The notes: generated by a model not told the origin, from the sequence alone. Positions 1-8,544 are shown, numbered from the stretch's first letter. The stretch: 33,170 nt of DNA from an uncultured Paracoccaceae bacterium (GCA_938049225.1 CALICM010000066.1:1-33170), one strand, 5' to 3'. Made by a program: numbers and translations.

Positions 1-1
1 A

Positions 2-79
2 TCCGTCGCCCAGGCCGCAAAACATCTCGGCATAGGCAGATCAACAGCTTACAAAGTGATCAGAAACTCCACGCCATAG
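2..79 (+). CDS. Serine recombinase/resolvase, C-terminal fragment (5' part outside window)
   Basis: An open frame entering from the left edge gives 25 codons and ends at TAG (77-79). The peptide has the pattern of the helix-turn-helix that closes Hin/Tn3-type serine recombinases: SVAQAAKHLGIGRSTAYKVI, with Ala-5/Ala-6, Gly-10 and the recognition-helix start RSTAYK. The catalytic domain would lie upstream of the window, so activity cannot be judged. A recombinase beside a broken transposase suggests a mobile-element boundary or a composite insertion. The fragment is short, and another HTH protein (for example a transposase) is possible. Confidence 0.55.
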   Translation, partial: SVAQAAKHLGIGRSTAYKVIRNSTP

Positions 80-114
80 GCAACGTTCATCCTTCGTTCT
101 TGCTTAGCGTGGTT

Positions 115-1038
115 TTAAGAAGAAACCTTCCGATGGGGCCAGGTACGGTGCAGATTGTCTGCCTTGGCCGGAGCCTTTGCAAACTTGGCATTGTAGCGCT
201 CTACGAAGCCCGCAAGAAAGGCGTTGCCATCTTCGATGTTTGAGATACCCGCGATGCGCAGCTCCTTGACCAGCCGATCTTGCAAGGTGCGGTTTGCACG
301 CTCGACACGGCCTTTGGCCTGCGAGGAATTGGCGCAGATGATCTCGATGTTCAACTCGGCCAGAGCGCGACCGAATTGGGTCATGCCCGTCATGTGTTCA
401 TTGGGCTTCGGCACCCTGAATACCGTGTGCTTGTCGCTGTAGAATGCGACCGGGCGACCATGCTTCAGCAGATAGCTTTCCAGTGCCTCGAAATAGCTGA
501 ACGTGCTCTCAGACTTTACGAACCGCAGTTCCATCAAGGTGCTGGTCGCGTCGTCAATGAAGACGAGCAGGGTGCAGGGATCGCCCCGATCCTCAAACCA
601 TCGGTGGTCAGACCCGTCGATTTGAATGAGTTCGCCAAAGCATTCACGGCGCAGCCGCGGTTGGTGGAATGTCCGGCGCTGTTTGCGAGAGAGCCAAATC
701 CCATCTTCCTGCATCCACTTGCGGACGGTCTCGCGTGAGACTTTGAAGCCATGATGTTCGGCCAGCATCTCCGCCGCCAGTGTCGGCCCGAAATCCGCAT
801 AGCTTTCCTTGATGATGCTGAGTGCATAGTCGCGCTTGGCATGATGAATCCGATTGTTTGGGGGCTTGCCGCGCGCCTTGTGCCGGATCGCCGATGCGCC
901 ATCCTGACGATATCGCTTCAATAGCCGGAATATCTGTCGACGTGTCAGCGCCAACATGTTCGCCGCGTTGTCGACGCTCAGCCGTCCATCATCGACCTGC
1001 GCCAGAACCTCCACGCGGTTCAACTCGCGCTCGCTCAT
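115..1038 (-). pseudogene. ISNCY-type DDE transposase, 3'-truncated
   Basis: The frame from ATG 1038 gives 307 residues (an upstream in-frame start at 1053 adds only five). An N-terminal helix-turn-helix (about residues 20-45) is followed by an rve-type DDE core. The likely catalytic acids are Asp141 (in IDGSDH), Asp202 (in YSDKHTVFR) and Glu246 (in KGRVERANRT). Proteins of this ISNCY/integrase-core type are normally roughly 100 or more residues longer. Here the familiar core ends at the NADNLHR-like stretch (codons near 145-156), then nine unrelated residues lead to TAA. The C-terminal domain has therefore been lost, probably because another element or a deletion joined here at about position 144. 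The catalytic triad is intact, but I expect the product to be inactive. Confidence 0.75.
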
Positions 1039-1130
1039 AACCACCCATCCCATGTCCGCTCTTCCTCATTGAATTTTGAGGGCAGAGTGACATTCCTGAA
1101 TTGCTTAGGGGTGACTTTTTAGCTTTGCGG
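144..1130 (-). mobile_element. Truncated ISNCY-like insertion sequence (transposase-start end present, other end lost)
   Basis: This spans the broken transposase and the IS end in front of its start. The start-proximal end is marked by two imperfect direct repeats (1087-1104 and 1111-1128). The transposase 3' end and the opposite terminus are missing, with the break near 144 where homologous-looking coding sequence stops. DNA just outside the right end (about 1140-1190) is noticeably AT-rich, typical of an insertion target. Exact borders cannot be fixed without a reference copy. Confidence 0.55.
1087..1128. repeat. Pair of 18-bp imperfect direct repeats at IS end
   Basis: GTGACATTCCTGAATTGC (1087-1104) and GTGACTTTTTAGCTTTGC (1111-1128) match at 12 of 18 positions with a 24-bp period. 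Such subterminal repeats, read as TGAC/GTCA motifs, are usual transposase-binding sites at ISNCY-type ends. The role is inferred from position and form. Confidence 0.5.
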
Positions 1131-1202
1131 ATTGTGCATTTTGATCGCATAATCAATATTATGTTAAATATTATACTTAAAGAATCAGCGGTGCACCTTT
1201 TA

Positions 1203-2432
1203 TCACAAACACATTTGCGCTCGGCCCAGGTCAGTGAGATCGGCGATAGTGGCCCGCCCCTCGAAATCCACTTCATAATCCTCGGGCGCGAAATCCGGCG
1301 CGCTACGTCCCTCAAGAAATTTCTGAGCTTGTTTGCGGGTATAGGCCTCGTTCTTAGCGCATTTTGGCGAGGCGCCTATGTAGATCACATTCGCATAGTC
1401 GGTGCCGGTGTGCGCGTCCGCCACCGCGTGGATGAGGTCCGGATGCCACCAGACCGTGTCGCCTGGGCCCACGGTCGGTATACTGATCAATCCATCAAGG
1501 ATATCCGCATGCCACTGCTTGCGCGCACCCAAGGCCCGGCCTGGGATCGCACCGCACAGATCGTCGGGCTCAACATCCTCCTGCAACGCACGCAATAGGA
1601 AATACGCGATCGACTGTGCCACCGGGATCAGGCTGAGCGTGCCGTCAGCGGGTCCTTGGGTCGTCAATCCGGTCCAGCCCTGAAAGGTCCTGAACATCGA
1701 ACAGACCGCGGCCGATGAAAACTCGCGTGTCTGAGTGCGATACGTCGCCTTCCAGGGATCATAGTCACGCCACTGCCCCCCAAAAATCGCGCCATAGATC
1801 TTCTGATACGCAGGGTCCAACCAGCGCTCGTACGAGCCTGAGTCCATATGCGGTGACAAGCCCAAGGTCGTGTCCCCAGGCTGACGGCGGCGCGTGCGAT
1901 CCGCATAGGCATAATCGTGATCCGGGTCGAACTCGTCACCCATGGGGCCGGCGACATCCCACAGCCGGTTCAAGAAACGCTTGGTTGCCGCCATGCTTTC
2001 CGCCTGCCGCGCCATCACCTGGGGCTTCGACCAATAGAGGCCGTAGATTTGCGGCGTGCCCGACTTCAACCCGCCAAAATACTTGTCGATCCCGGCTTTT
2101 TCCTTAGCTTTGCTCAAGTAGTCGTTGCGGGCGATGTAGTCGCCGATCTCGGCATTCCAATCTTCGGCTTGGGACCGATCGAACACCCCACGAACGACGA
2201 CGCAACCACGGTGCCGGATCTCGGCCCGCATGGCCTGGGGCACGGTGCCGTCGGCCACCCGCACGTAACTCACTTCGGGGATCACCGCCCTGCCCTGTGC
2301 TTGGGCCGTTTTGATCGTCTCCACCTCGGTCATCATCGCTGCGCGGACATCTTGATACGCGGCTTTGACGTCCGTCAGACCCTGCAAATGCGCTTTGGCC
2401 TCGCGAATATAGGCTTTCAACTGGTCGCCCAT
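1203..2432 (-). CDS. DUF1479 (YbiU-like) Fe(II)-dependent oxygenase family protein
   Basis: This 409-residue protein resembles the DUF1479/YbiU family, which has a cupin-fold Fe(II)/2-oxoglutarate dioxygenase-like core. A plausible metal triad is visible: His195-x-Asp197 in the segment SPHMDSGS and His335 in HPDLIHAV. The start at ATG 2432 has a strong AGGGGGG ribosome-binding site. It is the last gene of the sugar-transporter operon, 9 nt after the D-lyxose isomerase gene, which implies a role in use or modification of the imported sugar. The biochemical substrate of this family is not established to my knowledge, so oxidation or oxidative demethylation of a sugar derivative is only an inference. 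There is no signal peptide, so it is cytoplasmic. No clear terminator follows before the IS. Confidence 0.8.
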   Translation of the reverse strand: MGDQLKAYIREAKAHLQGLTDVKAAYQDVRAAMMTEVETIKTAQAQGRAVIPEVSYVRVADGTVPQAMRAEIRHRGCVVVRGVFDRSQAEDWNAEIGDYIARNDYLSKAKEKAGIDKYFGGLKSGTPQIYGLYWSKPQVMARQAESMAATKRFLNRLWDVAGPMGDEFDPDHDYAYADRTRRRQPGDTTLGLSPHMDSGSYERWLDPAYQKIYGAIFGGQWRDYDPWKATYRTQTREFSSAAVCSMFRTFQGWTGLTTQGPADGTLSLIPVAQSIAYFLLRALQEDVEPDDLCGAIPGRALGARKQWHADILDGLISIPTVGPGDTVWWHPDLIHAVADAHTGTDYANVIYIGASPKCAKNEAYTRKQAQKFLEGRSAPDFAPEDYEVDFEGRATIADLTDLGRAQMCL

Positions 2433-2441
2433 GGCACCCCC

Positions 2442-3119
2442 CTAAAGATACTTATCGTAGTCCGAGACCAGCAGATGCACCGGCGCTTCATCTTCTTCGA
2501 CCGAGGCGAAGCGCCCGATATCCATTTCGAAAATATTGTCCGTATTGTCGTCATTGACCGTCGACACCTCGCCGATCAGCACATCGCCGCCCTCGCCCCA
2601 GAACGCATGCCAAATGGTGGGATGCAGCGTGACACTTTGGCCTGGATCCAACTTCAGCAGGCCACCTGCGTCCAGCGTGACCATCTCGCCATCAACCGGG
2701 ACCTGCACCTTGGCGTCGCGGTCAATGCCGCCGCCTGCGTCCCGCTGGAACAATTCCAATACCAGCGTACCGCCGCCACGATTGATAATATCCTCGGACT
2801 TAATGATGTGCCGGTGCATCGGGCTCAACTGATCCTGGCGCGAGATCATGATCTTCTCGGCATAGACCATTCCGGATCCTGCCTTAAGGTTCTCAGCCAA
2901 CCCATTGCGAACTGTGAACAAAAATAGCCCCAACTCATCGAACTTGCCTTGGCCGTAGTCCGTGATATCCCACCCCATCCCGCGCGCTTTGATCGCGCTG
3001 TGGTCACGAGTTTTCATCTGCTCGGGTGTCCAATAGGCAAAGGGGGGCATGACATAGCCAAACGAGCGGATAAAGACATCGCCCTCTTTCAAAATCCGAT
3101 TGACGTCTGATCGCTTCAT
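2442..3119 (-). CDS. D-lyxose isomerase (D-lyxose ketol-isomerase family)
   Basis: A 225-residue cupin-fold sugar isomerase. The family interconverts D-lyxose and D-xylulose and often also D-mannose and D-fructose, using a divalent metal. Metal-binding candidates are the two histidines of PMHRHIIKSEDI, the Glu of that same segment, and a His in HPTIWHAF further on. The family-typical KSEDIINRGGG stretch is present. I chose ATG 3119, which has AGGGG about 7 nt upstream. A longer frame would start inside the preceding ATPase gene without a good site. It sits between the transporter ATPase and the DUF1479 gene with short gaps (19 and 9 nt), so it is co-transcribed. The context points to mannose- or lyxose-type sugars as the imported substrate. 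Confidence 0.85.
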   Translation of the reverse strand: MKRSDVNRILKEGDVFIRSFGYVMPPFAYWTPEQMKTRDHSAIKARGMGWDITDYGQGKFDELGLFLFTVRNGLAENLKAGSGMVYAEKIMISRQDQLSPMHRHIIKSEDIINRGGGTLVLELFQRDAGGGIDRDAKVQVPVDGEMVTLDAGGLLKLDPGQSVTLHPTIWHAFWGEGGDVLIGEVSTVNDDNTDNIFEMDIGRFASVEEDEAPVHLLVSDYDKYL

Positions 3120-3138
3120 GTCGCGCCCCTGAAAACGG

Positions 3139-4248
3139 TTATCTGATCCTGGTCTGGGTGGCGGGATCAAAGAAAACCGCCTTGCTCATGTTAAAAGCTA
3201 ATGTTGTGCGCGTGCCTGGTGCGATCCGCGCATCGGCCCGCAGCCGCGCAATGGCTTCTTTGCCACCCAAATGGGTCACCGCAAACGTATCCGATCCCGC
3301 CGGTTCCACCACCTCGACGAAGCACTCGGCTTCGATGATCGTATTGCTGGTCCGGTCCGCGCCATCCGGGTCGGTCAGCGCCTCGGGGCGTATGCCAAAC
3401 TTGATGACCTTGCCCAGATGGGCGCGCAGCCCATCGCTTTCCATCACCGACAGGACCACCGGTGCCTCGCCCTTTTCGGCCATCGAGATCCCAAGCCCAT
3501 CCTGGTCGATCACCGTCGCGTCAATCAGGTTCATCGAAGGCGAGCCCATGAAGTCGGCCACGAACATATTGACCGGATCGTTGTAAATCTCGTCGGGCGT
3601 GCCGAATTGCTGAAGATGCCCATCCTTCAGCACCGCGATTTTGGTCGCCAGTGTCAGCGCCTCGATCTGGTCATGGGTCACATAGACAATTGTCGTACCC
3701 ATCCGCTGATGCAGCCGCTTAATCTCGGTCCGCATGTCGACGCGCAGTTTGGCGTCCAGGTTCGACAAAGGCTCATCAAATAAAAATACCTGTGGATCGC
3801 GGACCAGCGCCCGGCCCATGGCCACTCGTTGCCGCTGCCCACCGGACAATTGACTGGGCTTGCGTTTTAGCAACTCACCGATTTGCAGCATGTCCGCCAC
3901 GCCTTGGATCGCCTTGTCCCGTTCATCCTTGTCGATGCCGCGGATTTCCATCCCGAAACTGATGTTCTGGGCGACGGTCATGTTGGGGTACAGCGCATAG
4001 GATTGGAACACCATCGCAATGTCGCGCTTCGACGGATGCAGCCCGGCGATGGATTTGGCGCCGATCTGAATGTCGCCTGACGTGATCTCCTCAAGCCCGG
4101 CGATGGTATTTAGCAGCGTGGACTTGCCGCAACCCGAGGGGCCGACAAGCACCAGAAACCCGCCGTCATCAATCGACAGATTTATTCCTTTTAAAACATC
4201 CACGTTCCCATAGGATTTATGAAGATTATCAATGGTTAGCGAGCCCAT
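3139..4248 (-). CDS. Sugar ABC transporter ATP-binding protein (MalK/UgpC type)
   Basis: A 369-residue ATPase of the CUT1 carbohydrate importers that powers uptake by the two permeases upstream. Walker A is GPSGCGKS at residues 36-43, the signature LSGGQRQRVAMGRALVR starts at residue 134, Walker B FLFDEPLSNLD follows at about 155, and the switch histidine is in YVTHD. After about residue 230 comes the MalK-type TOBE/OB regulatory domain, which fits the length of the family. The start at ATG 4248 has AAAGGA upstream, and the gap to the preceding permease stop is 2 nt. All key residues are present, so it should be functional. Confidence 0.95.
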   Translation of the reverse strand: MGSLTIDNLHKSYGNVDVLKGINLSIDDGGFLVLVGPSGCGKSTLLNTIAGLEEITSGDIQIGAKSIAGLHPSKRDIAMVFQSYALYPNMTVAQNISFGMEIRGIDKDERDKAIQGVADMLQIGELLKRKPSQLSGGQRQRVAMGRALVRDPQVFLFDEPLSNLDAKLRVDMRTEIKRLHQRMGTTIVYVTHDQIEALTLATKIAVLKDGHLQQFGTPDEIYNDPVNMFVADFMGSPSMNLIDATVIDQDGLGISMAEKGEAPVVLSVMESDGLRAHLGKVIKFGIRPEALTDPDGADRTSNTIIEAECFVEVVEPAGSDTFAVTHLGGKEAIARLRADARIAPGTRTTLAFNMSKAVFFDPATQTRIR

Positions 4249-4250
4249 GT

Positions 4251-5135
4251 TTATCCTTTCACCGCGCCGGCCATCAGGCCGCGCACGAAATACCGTCCCG
4301 AGACGACATAGACGATCAGCGTCGGCAGCGCGGCCAGAATAGCGCCCGCGAAATGCACGTTGTATTCCTTCACACCCGTTGACGAGTTCACCAGATTGTT
4401 CAGCGCCACGGTCATCGGTGTGCTGTCATAGCCCGAGAAGGACGCGCCAAACAGGAAGTCGTTCCATTGGTTGGTAAACTGCCAGATCACGGTGACCACG
4501 ATGATCGGCCCCGAACTGGGCAGCAGAATCCGCCGGAAGATTTGGAAAAAGGTCGCCCCATCAATCTGCGCCGCTCGGATCAATTCGGTCGGGAACGCGG
4601 CGTAATAATTGCGGAAGAACAGTGTCGAGAAGCCAATACCATAGACGAAGTGGATCAGCACCAACCCCTGGATGGTGCCCGACATCCCCAGCATTCCCAG
4701 GATCCGCGCGGCCGGGATCAGGACAATCTGAAACGGGATAAAGCACGACAACAGCAGCATCGCGAACACGATCCCATCGCCTTTGAACCGCCATTTCGTC
4801 AGGACATAGCCGTTCAGCGCCCCGGTGATCGTGGACAGTGTCACCGCGGGGATCACAATCATCAGCGAGTTCGCGAAATAGGGTTTCAACCCGGTCGCCT
4901 CGACCCCGATTTGTGCGTTGGACCAGGCATCGCGCCAAGGCTGCAGGGTCCAGGCATCGGGCAGCGCCATCAGATCGCCCCCCCGTATTTCATCCAGCGG
5001 TTTCAGAGAGTTGACGATCATCACATAGAGCGGCAACAGGTAATAGATCACGAATAGGATCAGGACCGCATAGATCAGCCCGCGCACCAACCGCCCGCTT
5101 GAGACAGCATTGTCTTGTGACACAGCCCCGCTCAT
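4251..5135 (-). CDS. Sugar ABC transporter permease (MalG type, CUT1)
   Basis: A 294-residue inner-membrane permease with about six transmembrane segments. The first is at about residues 17-38, and the rest are spread across the protein. The EAA-type cytoplasmic loop that contacts the ATPase is seen as ELIRAAQIDGATFFQIFRRI (about residues 184-203). The C-terminus RYFVRGLMAGAVKG is typical of MalG-type subunits. Its start overlaps the stop of the partner permease by 4 nt (5132-5135), indicating translational coupling. It forms the channel together with the MalF-type subunit. Confidence 0.93.
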   Translation of the reverse strand: MSGAVSQDNAVSSGRLVRGLIYAVLILFVIYYLLPLYVMIVNSLKPLDEIRGGDLMALPDAWTLQPWRDAWSNAQIGVEATGLKPYFANSLMIVIPAVTLSTITGALNGYVLTKWRFKGDGIVFAMLLLSCFIPFQIVLIPAARILGMLGMSGTIQGLVLIHFVYGIGFSTLFFRNYYAAFPTELIRAAQIDGATFFQIFRRILLPSSGPIIVVTVIWQFTNQWNDFLFGASFSGYDSTPMTVALNNLVNSSTGVKEYNVHFAGAILAALPTLIVYVVSGRYFVRGLMAGAVKG

Positions 5136-6007
5136 CGTTGCTCACCCGCGCGCAGCTCGGAATAGACGTAAGGCACGATGATCGAGAAAATCATGATCAG
5201 CATGATAATCGCCGAGGATGCGCCGATCCCCATCTGGTTCCGTGTGAAGGTGTACGAGTACATGAACGTTGCGGGCAGTTCGGTCGCCCTGCCCGGCCCG
5301 CCGCCCGTCAGCGCGATCACCAGGTCATAGGCTTTGATCGCCAAATGTGCGAGCACCACGAAGGCCGATAGGAAAACCGGGCGCATCAGCGGGATAATGA
5401 TCCGCCGATAGATCGTAATGCCGCTGGCGCCATCGATCTGAGCCGCTTTGATGATCTCGTTATCCACCCCCCGCAAACCCGCCAGGAACATCGCCATCAC
5501 GAAGCCCGACGACTGCCAGACGGCGGCCATCACGACGGTGTAGATCGCGAAATCCCGGTTCTTGATCCAATCGAAGTGAAAACTGGTCCAACCCCAGACA
5601 TGCATGGTGTTCTCGATCCCGACACCTGGGTCCAGGAACCATTTCCAGGCGGTCCCGGTCACAATGAACGACAGCGCCATGGGATAGAGGTAAATGGGGC
5701 GGATAAACCCTTCGGCGCGGATTTTCTGATCCAGCAAGATCGCGAGGAACAGGCCCAGGGCCGAAGAAATGACAATGTACAGAATGCCAAAAATTGCCAG
5801 GTTTTTCAGTGCCGTATCCCAATGCCTTAGCGCGAAGAGCTTGGTATAATTCTCAAACCCAACCCAGCCATAGGACGGCAGCATCCGGCTGTCTGTCATC
5901 GACAGATAACCGGTGTACAGGATGAACCCGTATACGAACAACAGCACCAAAAGGAAGCTCGGCGCCAACACCAGACGCGGCAACCATCGCTGAAAAACCT
6001 CGGTCAT
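5132..6007 (-). CDS. Sugar ABC transporter permease (MalF type, CUT1)
   Basis: A 291-residue inner-membrane permease with six predicted transmembrane helices. The EAA loop EIIKAAQIDGASGITIYRRI (about residues 184-203) couples it to the ATPase. Its length is that of the short MalF-like subunits of glucose/mannose-type CUT1 systems, which lack the large periplasmic P2 loop of E. coli MalF. The start at ATG 6007 has GCAGGATC just upstream. It follows the binding-protein gene after a 64-nt gap that holds a strong hairpin. Confidence 0.93.
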   Translation of the reverse strand: MTEVFQRWLPRLVLAPSFLLVLLFVYGFILYTGYLSMTDSRMLPSYGWVGFENYTKLFALRHWDTALKNLAIFGILYIVISSALGLFLAILLDQKIRAEGFIRPIYLYPMALSFIVTGTAWKWFLDPGVGIENTMHVWGWTSFHFDWIKNRDFAIYTVVMAAVWQSSGFVMAMFLAGLRGVDNEIIKAAQIDGASGITIYRRIIIPLMRPVFLSAFVVLAHLAIKAYDLVIALTGGGPGRATELPATFMYSYTFTRNQMGIGASSAIIMLIMIFSIIVPYVYSELRAGEQR

Positions 6008-6031
6008 TGGGATCCTGCCTTGGATAACTTC

Positions 6032-6055
6032 GGCGGGCCCACCACGGGGCCCGCC
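6032..6055 (-). terminator. Intercistronic hairpin between binding protein and permease genes
   Basis: A perfect 9-bp inverted repeat, GGCGGGCCC (6032-6040) and GGGCCCGCC (6047-6055), with a 6-nt loop, sits directly after the binding-protein stop. No T-run follows on the minus strand, so it is more likely an mRNA-stabilising or partly attenuating hairpin than a full terminator. This arrangement is well known for making more binding protein than permease. Confidence 0.6.
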
Positions 6056-6071
6056 AATGCGTCAATTTCGC

Positions 6072-7322
6072 TTACTGCGCAGCAAGCACCGCATTGACCA
6101 GTTCTTCTGCGGCCGTGGCCGCATCGTACTCGCCATTGAAATGCGCGGTCACGACATCATAGATCGCGTTCTTGACCGAGGCTGGGTTGGCATGCCCGTG
6201 CGCCATCGAACCATAAAGGCCACCGCCTGCGTTGGCCTCGGCGAAATCCGCCATGCCTTTTTTTCCGCAGTCGTCAAAGTCGGCGTCCGACACATCGGTG
6301 CGCGCAGGAACCGAGCCTTTGACCACGTTGAACGCCGACTGGAACGTCGGGTTCATGACCGAGGCGGCCATGGCGAATTGGGCTTCAGATGCGCCGCCCT
6401 GATCGAACATCACGAACTGATCCGAGTTGAAGGTCACCAAACCCTGGGTGCCGGGGAAACGAATGCAAATGAAGTCTTCGCCAGGTGTTTGACCTGCGTT
6501 CAAGAACTCGCCCTTGGCCCAATCGCCCATCATCTGCATGCCGCCGGTCCCCTCGATCACCATGGCCGAGGCCAGGTTCCAGTCGCGACCCGAGAAGTTG
6601 TCATCGACGTAAGAGCGTAGCTTTTCCATGCGGTTAAAGGCTTCGACCATCTGCTCGCCACCCAAAGCACCTTCGTCCATGTCGATGAAAGCGGCTTTGT
6701 AGAAATCAGCGCCCAAGCCCAGAACCACCGCGTCAAAGATCGTCGCGTCCTGCCAGGCCTGCCCGCCATGCGCCAGCGGCGTGATGCCGTTTGCCTGCAT
6801 CGCGTCCAGAACGGTGATCAGCTCTTCCCAGTTTTCGGGGGCCTTGCCACCGGCGGCGTCCAAGGCGGACTTGTTGATCCAAACCCAGTTGGTCGAGTGC
6901 ACGTTCACCGGGGCCGCGATCCATTTCCCGTCATGCTTCGAGAACTCTTGCAGCGCGGCGGGTACCACATCGTCCCAGCCCTCTTCGTCGGCGACGGCAT
7001 TCAGATCGGCCAATTTTCCGGTCGACTCGGCCCAGTCTTTGATGTCGAAACCCAGCATTTGCGCCGCCGTCGGCGCATCGCCGGCTACAACGCGCGCGCG
7101 CAGCACGGTCATCGCGTCGCTGCCGCCGCCGCCGGCGACCGGCATATCCAACCAACCGACGCCCTGCCCTTGCAGATCTTCCTTCAGCACGCCCACGGCA
7201 GCGGCCTCACCCCCCGAGGTCCACCAATGCAGAACCTCAACATCCTCGGCCACAGCGGATGTCGCGAAAACACCAAAAACAGCGGCCGAGGCCAGCAGCT
7301 TGCTCACACGTTTACCTGTCAT
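6072..7322 (-). CDS. Sugar ABC transporter substrate-binding protein (family 1, glucose/mannose type)
   Basis: A 416-residue periplasmic binding protein that delivers sugar to the CUT1 permeases. The start at ATG 7322 has GGGAGGA 6 nt upstream, and a longer frame from 7349 lacks a site and disturbs the signal peptide. The signal peptide runs from the basic MTGKR through a hydrophobic stretch to an AVA-E cleavage site near residue 24. The mature N-terminus [19 protein letters not shown] is characteristic of glucose/mannose-type members. It is the first gene of a six-gene operon: binding protein, two permeases, ATPase, isomerase, DUF1479. Expression is probably controlled by the divergent LacI-type regulator through the palindrome 26 nt upstream of the start. 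Confidence 0.93.
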   Translation of the reverse strand: MTGKRVSKLLASAAVFGVFATSAVAEDVEVLHWWTSGGEAAAVGVLKEDLQGQGVGWLDMPVAGGGGSDAMTVLRARVVAGDAPTAAQMLGFDIKDWAESTGKLADLNAVADEEGWDDVVPAALQEFSKHDGKWIAAPVNVHSTNWVWINKSALDAAGGKAPENWEELITVLDAMQANGITPLAHGGQAWQDATIFDAVVLGLGADFYKAAFIDMDEGALGGEQMVEAFNRMEKLRSYVDDNFSGRDWNLASAMVIEGTGGMQMMGDWAKGEFLNAGQTPGEDFICIRFPGTQGLVTFNSDQFVMFDQGGASEAQFAMAASVMNPTFQSAFNVVKGSVPARTDVSDADFDDCGKKGMADFAEANAGGGLYGSMAHGHANPASVKNAIYDVVTAHFNGEYDAATAAEELVNAVLAAQ

Positions 7323-7347
7323 AAGATCCTCCCAGAATGACTGCGCC

Positions 7348-7365
7348 ATTTATGACGTTATAAAT
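7348..7365. promoter_or_regulatory. LacI-family operator in the sugar operon promoter
   Basis: The 18-bp stretch atttatgacgttataaat is a palindrome centred on CG with only one mismatched pair, the usual form of LacI-family operators. It lies 26 bp upstream of the binding-protein ATG. It also falls 8-26 bp downstream of a perfect TTGACA -35 box on the minus strand, so a bound repressor would cover the -10 region. Function is inferred from form and from the adjacent lacI-type gene. Confidence 0.65.
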
Positions 7366-7373
7366 TCATACTC

Positions 7374-7379
7374 TGTCAA
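7374..7379 (-). promoter_or_regulatory. -35 box (TTGACA) of the sugar operon promoter
   Basis: On the minus strand the hexamer is the perfect consensus TTGACA. The -10 element would fall within or at the edge of the palindrome at 7348-7365. No hexamer at the ideal 17-bp spacing is a close match to TATAAT (TCATAA is at 18 bp), so the -10 assignment is uncertain. Confidence 0.5.
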
Positions 7380-7451
7380 CAAAAATATTGCAAAGCCAAT
7401 AAAATATAGTCTTTAATGTCCCCAACAGGGCTTTTGCGCGGCAGAAAGTCC

Positions 7452-7463
7452 AATTTTATAACG
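7452..7463. promoter_or_regulatory. Second operator-like half-site near lacI-type gene
   Basis: AATTTTATAACG repeats, with one inserted T, the half-site read on the opposite strand of the 7348-7365 palindrome (aatttataacg). It lies about 37 bp in front of the regulator start. The other arm is poor, so this could be a weak auxiliary site for autoregulation or looping, or chance. Confidence 0.3.
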
Positions 7464-7500
7464 ATGCAAACCTGCCAAAAGCGAATCTAAGGAAGACCGG

Positions 7501-8523
7501 GTGACTCAGAAAGCAGTGGCGACACAGGCCAAAAGACCAACGCTGAAAACAGTTGCTCAGATCGCGGATCTGGCTGTGACGACTGTGTCCCGTGCGCTGG
7601 CGGACGATCCAAAGATTGCCCTCGCAACACGCGAGCGTGTTGCGGCAATCGCCGAACAAGTCGGCTATGTTCCCGACCGGGCAGCGCAGCGCCTGCGCAC
7701 TGGCAAGACCAAGGTTATCAGCTTGATTCTCGAGCCGCATCAGGAAATCCTTGGCTTCGGTGACGCGCTAATCCACGGCATAACCGGTGCTCTGCACGAC
7801 ACGCGATATCATTTGAACATTACACCCAGCTTTGCCGGCGGCGATACGCGCACCACGGTTGAGCATATCGTCCATAACCGTTTGGCGGACGGGCTGATCT
7901 TTGCCCGCACCCGACCTTTTGACGAGCGGGTGCGCTATCTGTCCGAGCAGGGGTTTCCTTTTGCCTGCCATGGCCGAACGGAATTGTCCGCCCCCTACTC
8001 TCACTTCGATTTCGATAACGAAAGCTTCGCATTTGCTGCTGCCAACCGGTTGACGGAAAAGGGCGTGCAAAAGATCTGCCTAATCTTGCCGCCCGATAAG
8101 TTCACCTTTTATCAGCATTTGCGGTATGGGTTGCTACGCTCGGTCCGCACCTCGGGCCTGGAGTATTGTTTTCCAGAGGAAATCACGCTGGACAGCAGCC
8201 TTGTGCAGATTAAGGACTGGGCACGTGATCTGGCGGGCCATCCGGATGCGCCCGACGGTTTCATTTGCCCTGGTGAAGCCTCGTATTTGGCATTGACCAA
8301 CGGTATGCGCCTGGCCGGGAAACAGCGCGGGCGCGACTTTGAGGCGGTGGTCAAAACCAGTTCAGACTTGATGAGTCAGATTGACCCAACGGTCGACCAG
8401 ATCTTCGAAGATATTGAGGAAGCGGGCGCGCGATTGGCCGCTTTCGTTCTGGGCCAACTTTCCAAGGATGATCCAGAACGCGCGCAAGCCATTCAATCCC
8501 CGGTTGTTCGGTTTTCACACTAA
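7501..8523 (+). CDS. LacI-family transcriptional regulator
   Basis: A 340-residue repressor-type protein starting at GTG 7501, with GGAAG a few bases upstream. The N-terminal LacI helix-turn-helix is at about residues 14-36 (TLKTVAQIADLAVTTVSRAL). The hinge region DRAAQRLRTGKT follows, and then a periplasmic-binding-protein-like effector domain (about 65-330) of the kind that binds sugars. It is divergent from the sugar operon and shares a 178-bp promoter region containing an 18-bp palindrome. It most likely represses the operon and is released by the imported sugar or a metabolite of it. All parts expected of the family are present. Confidence 0.92.
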   Translation: MTQKAVATQAKRPTLKTVAQIADLAVTTVSRALADDPKIALATRERVAAIAEQVGYVPDRAAQRLRTGKTKVISLILEPHQEILGFGDALIHGITGALHDTRYHLNITPSFAGGDTRTTVEHIVHNRLADGLIFARTRPFDERVRYLSEQGFPFACHGRTELSAPYSHFDFDNESFAFAAANRLTEKGVQKICLILPPDKFTFYQHLRYGLLRSVRTSGLEYCFPEEITLDSSLVQIKDWARDLAGHPDAPDGFICPGEASYLALTNGMRLAGKQRGRDFEAVVKTSSDLMSQIDPTVDQIFEDIEEAGARLAAFVLGQLSKDDPERAQAIQSPVVRFSH

Positions 8524-8544
8524 GCCCGCGCGCAGCGGCCCAAT

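Noticed and set aside
1917-2927. 336-codon open frame on the plus strand
   Set aside because: It lies antisense to the well-supported DUF1479 and lyxose isomerase genes; its product resembles no protein pattern and reflects GC-rich third positions.
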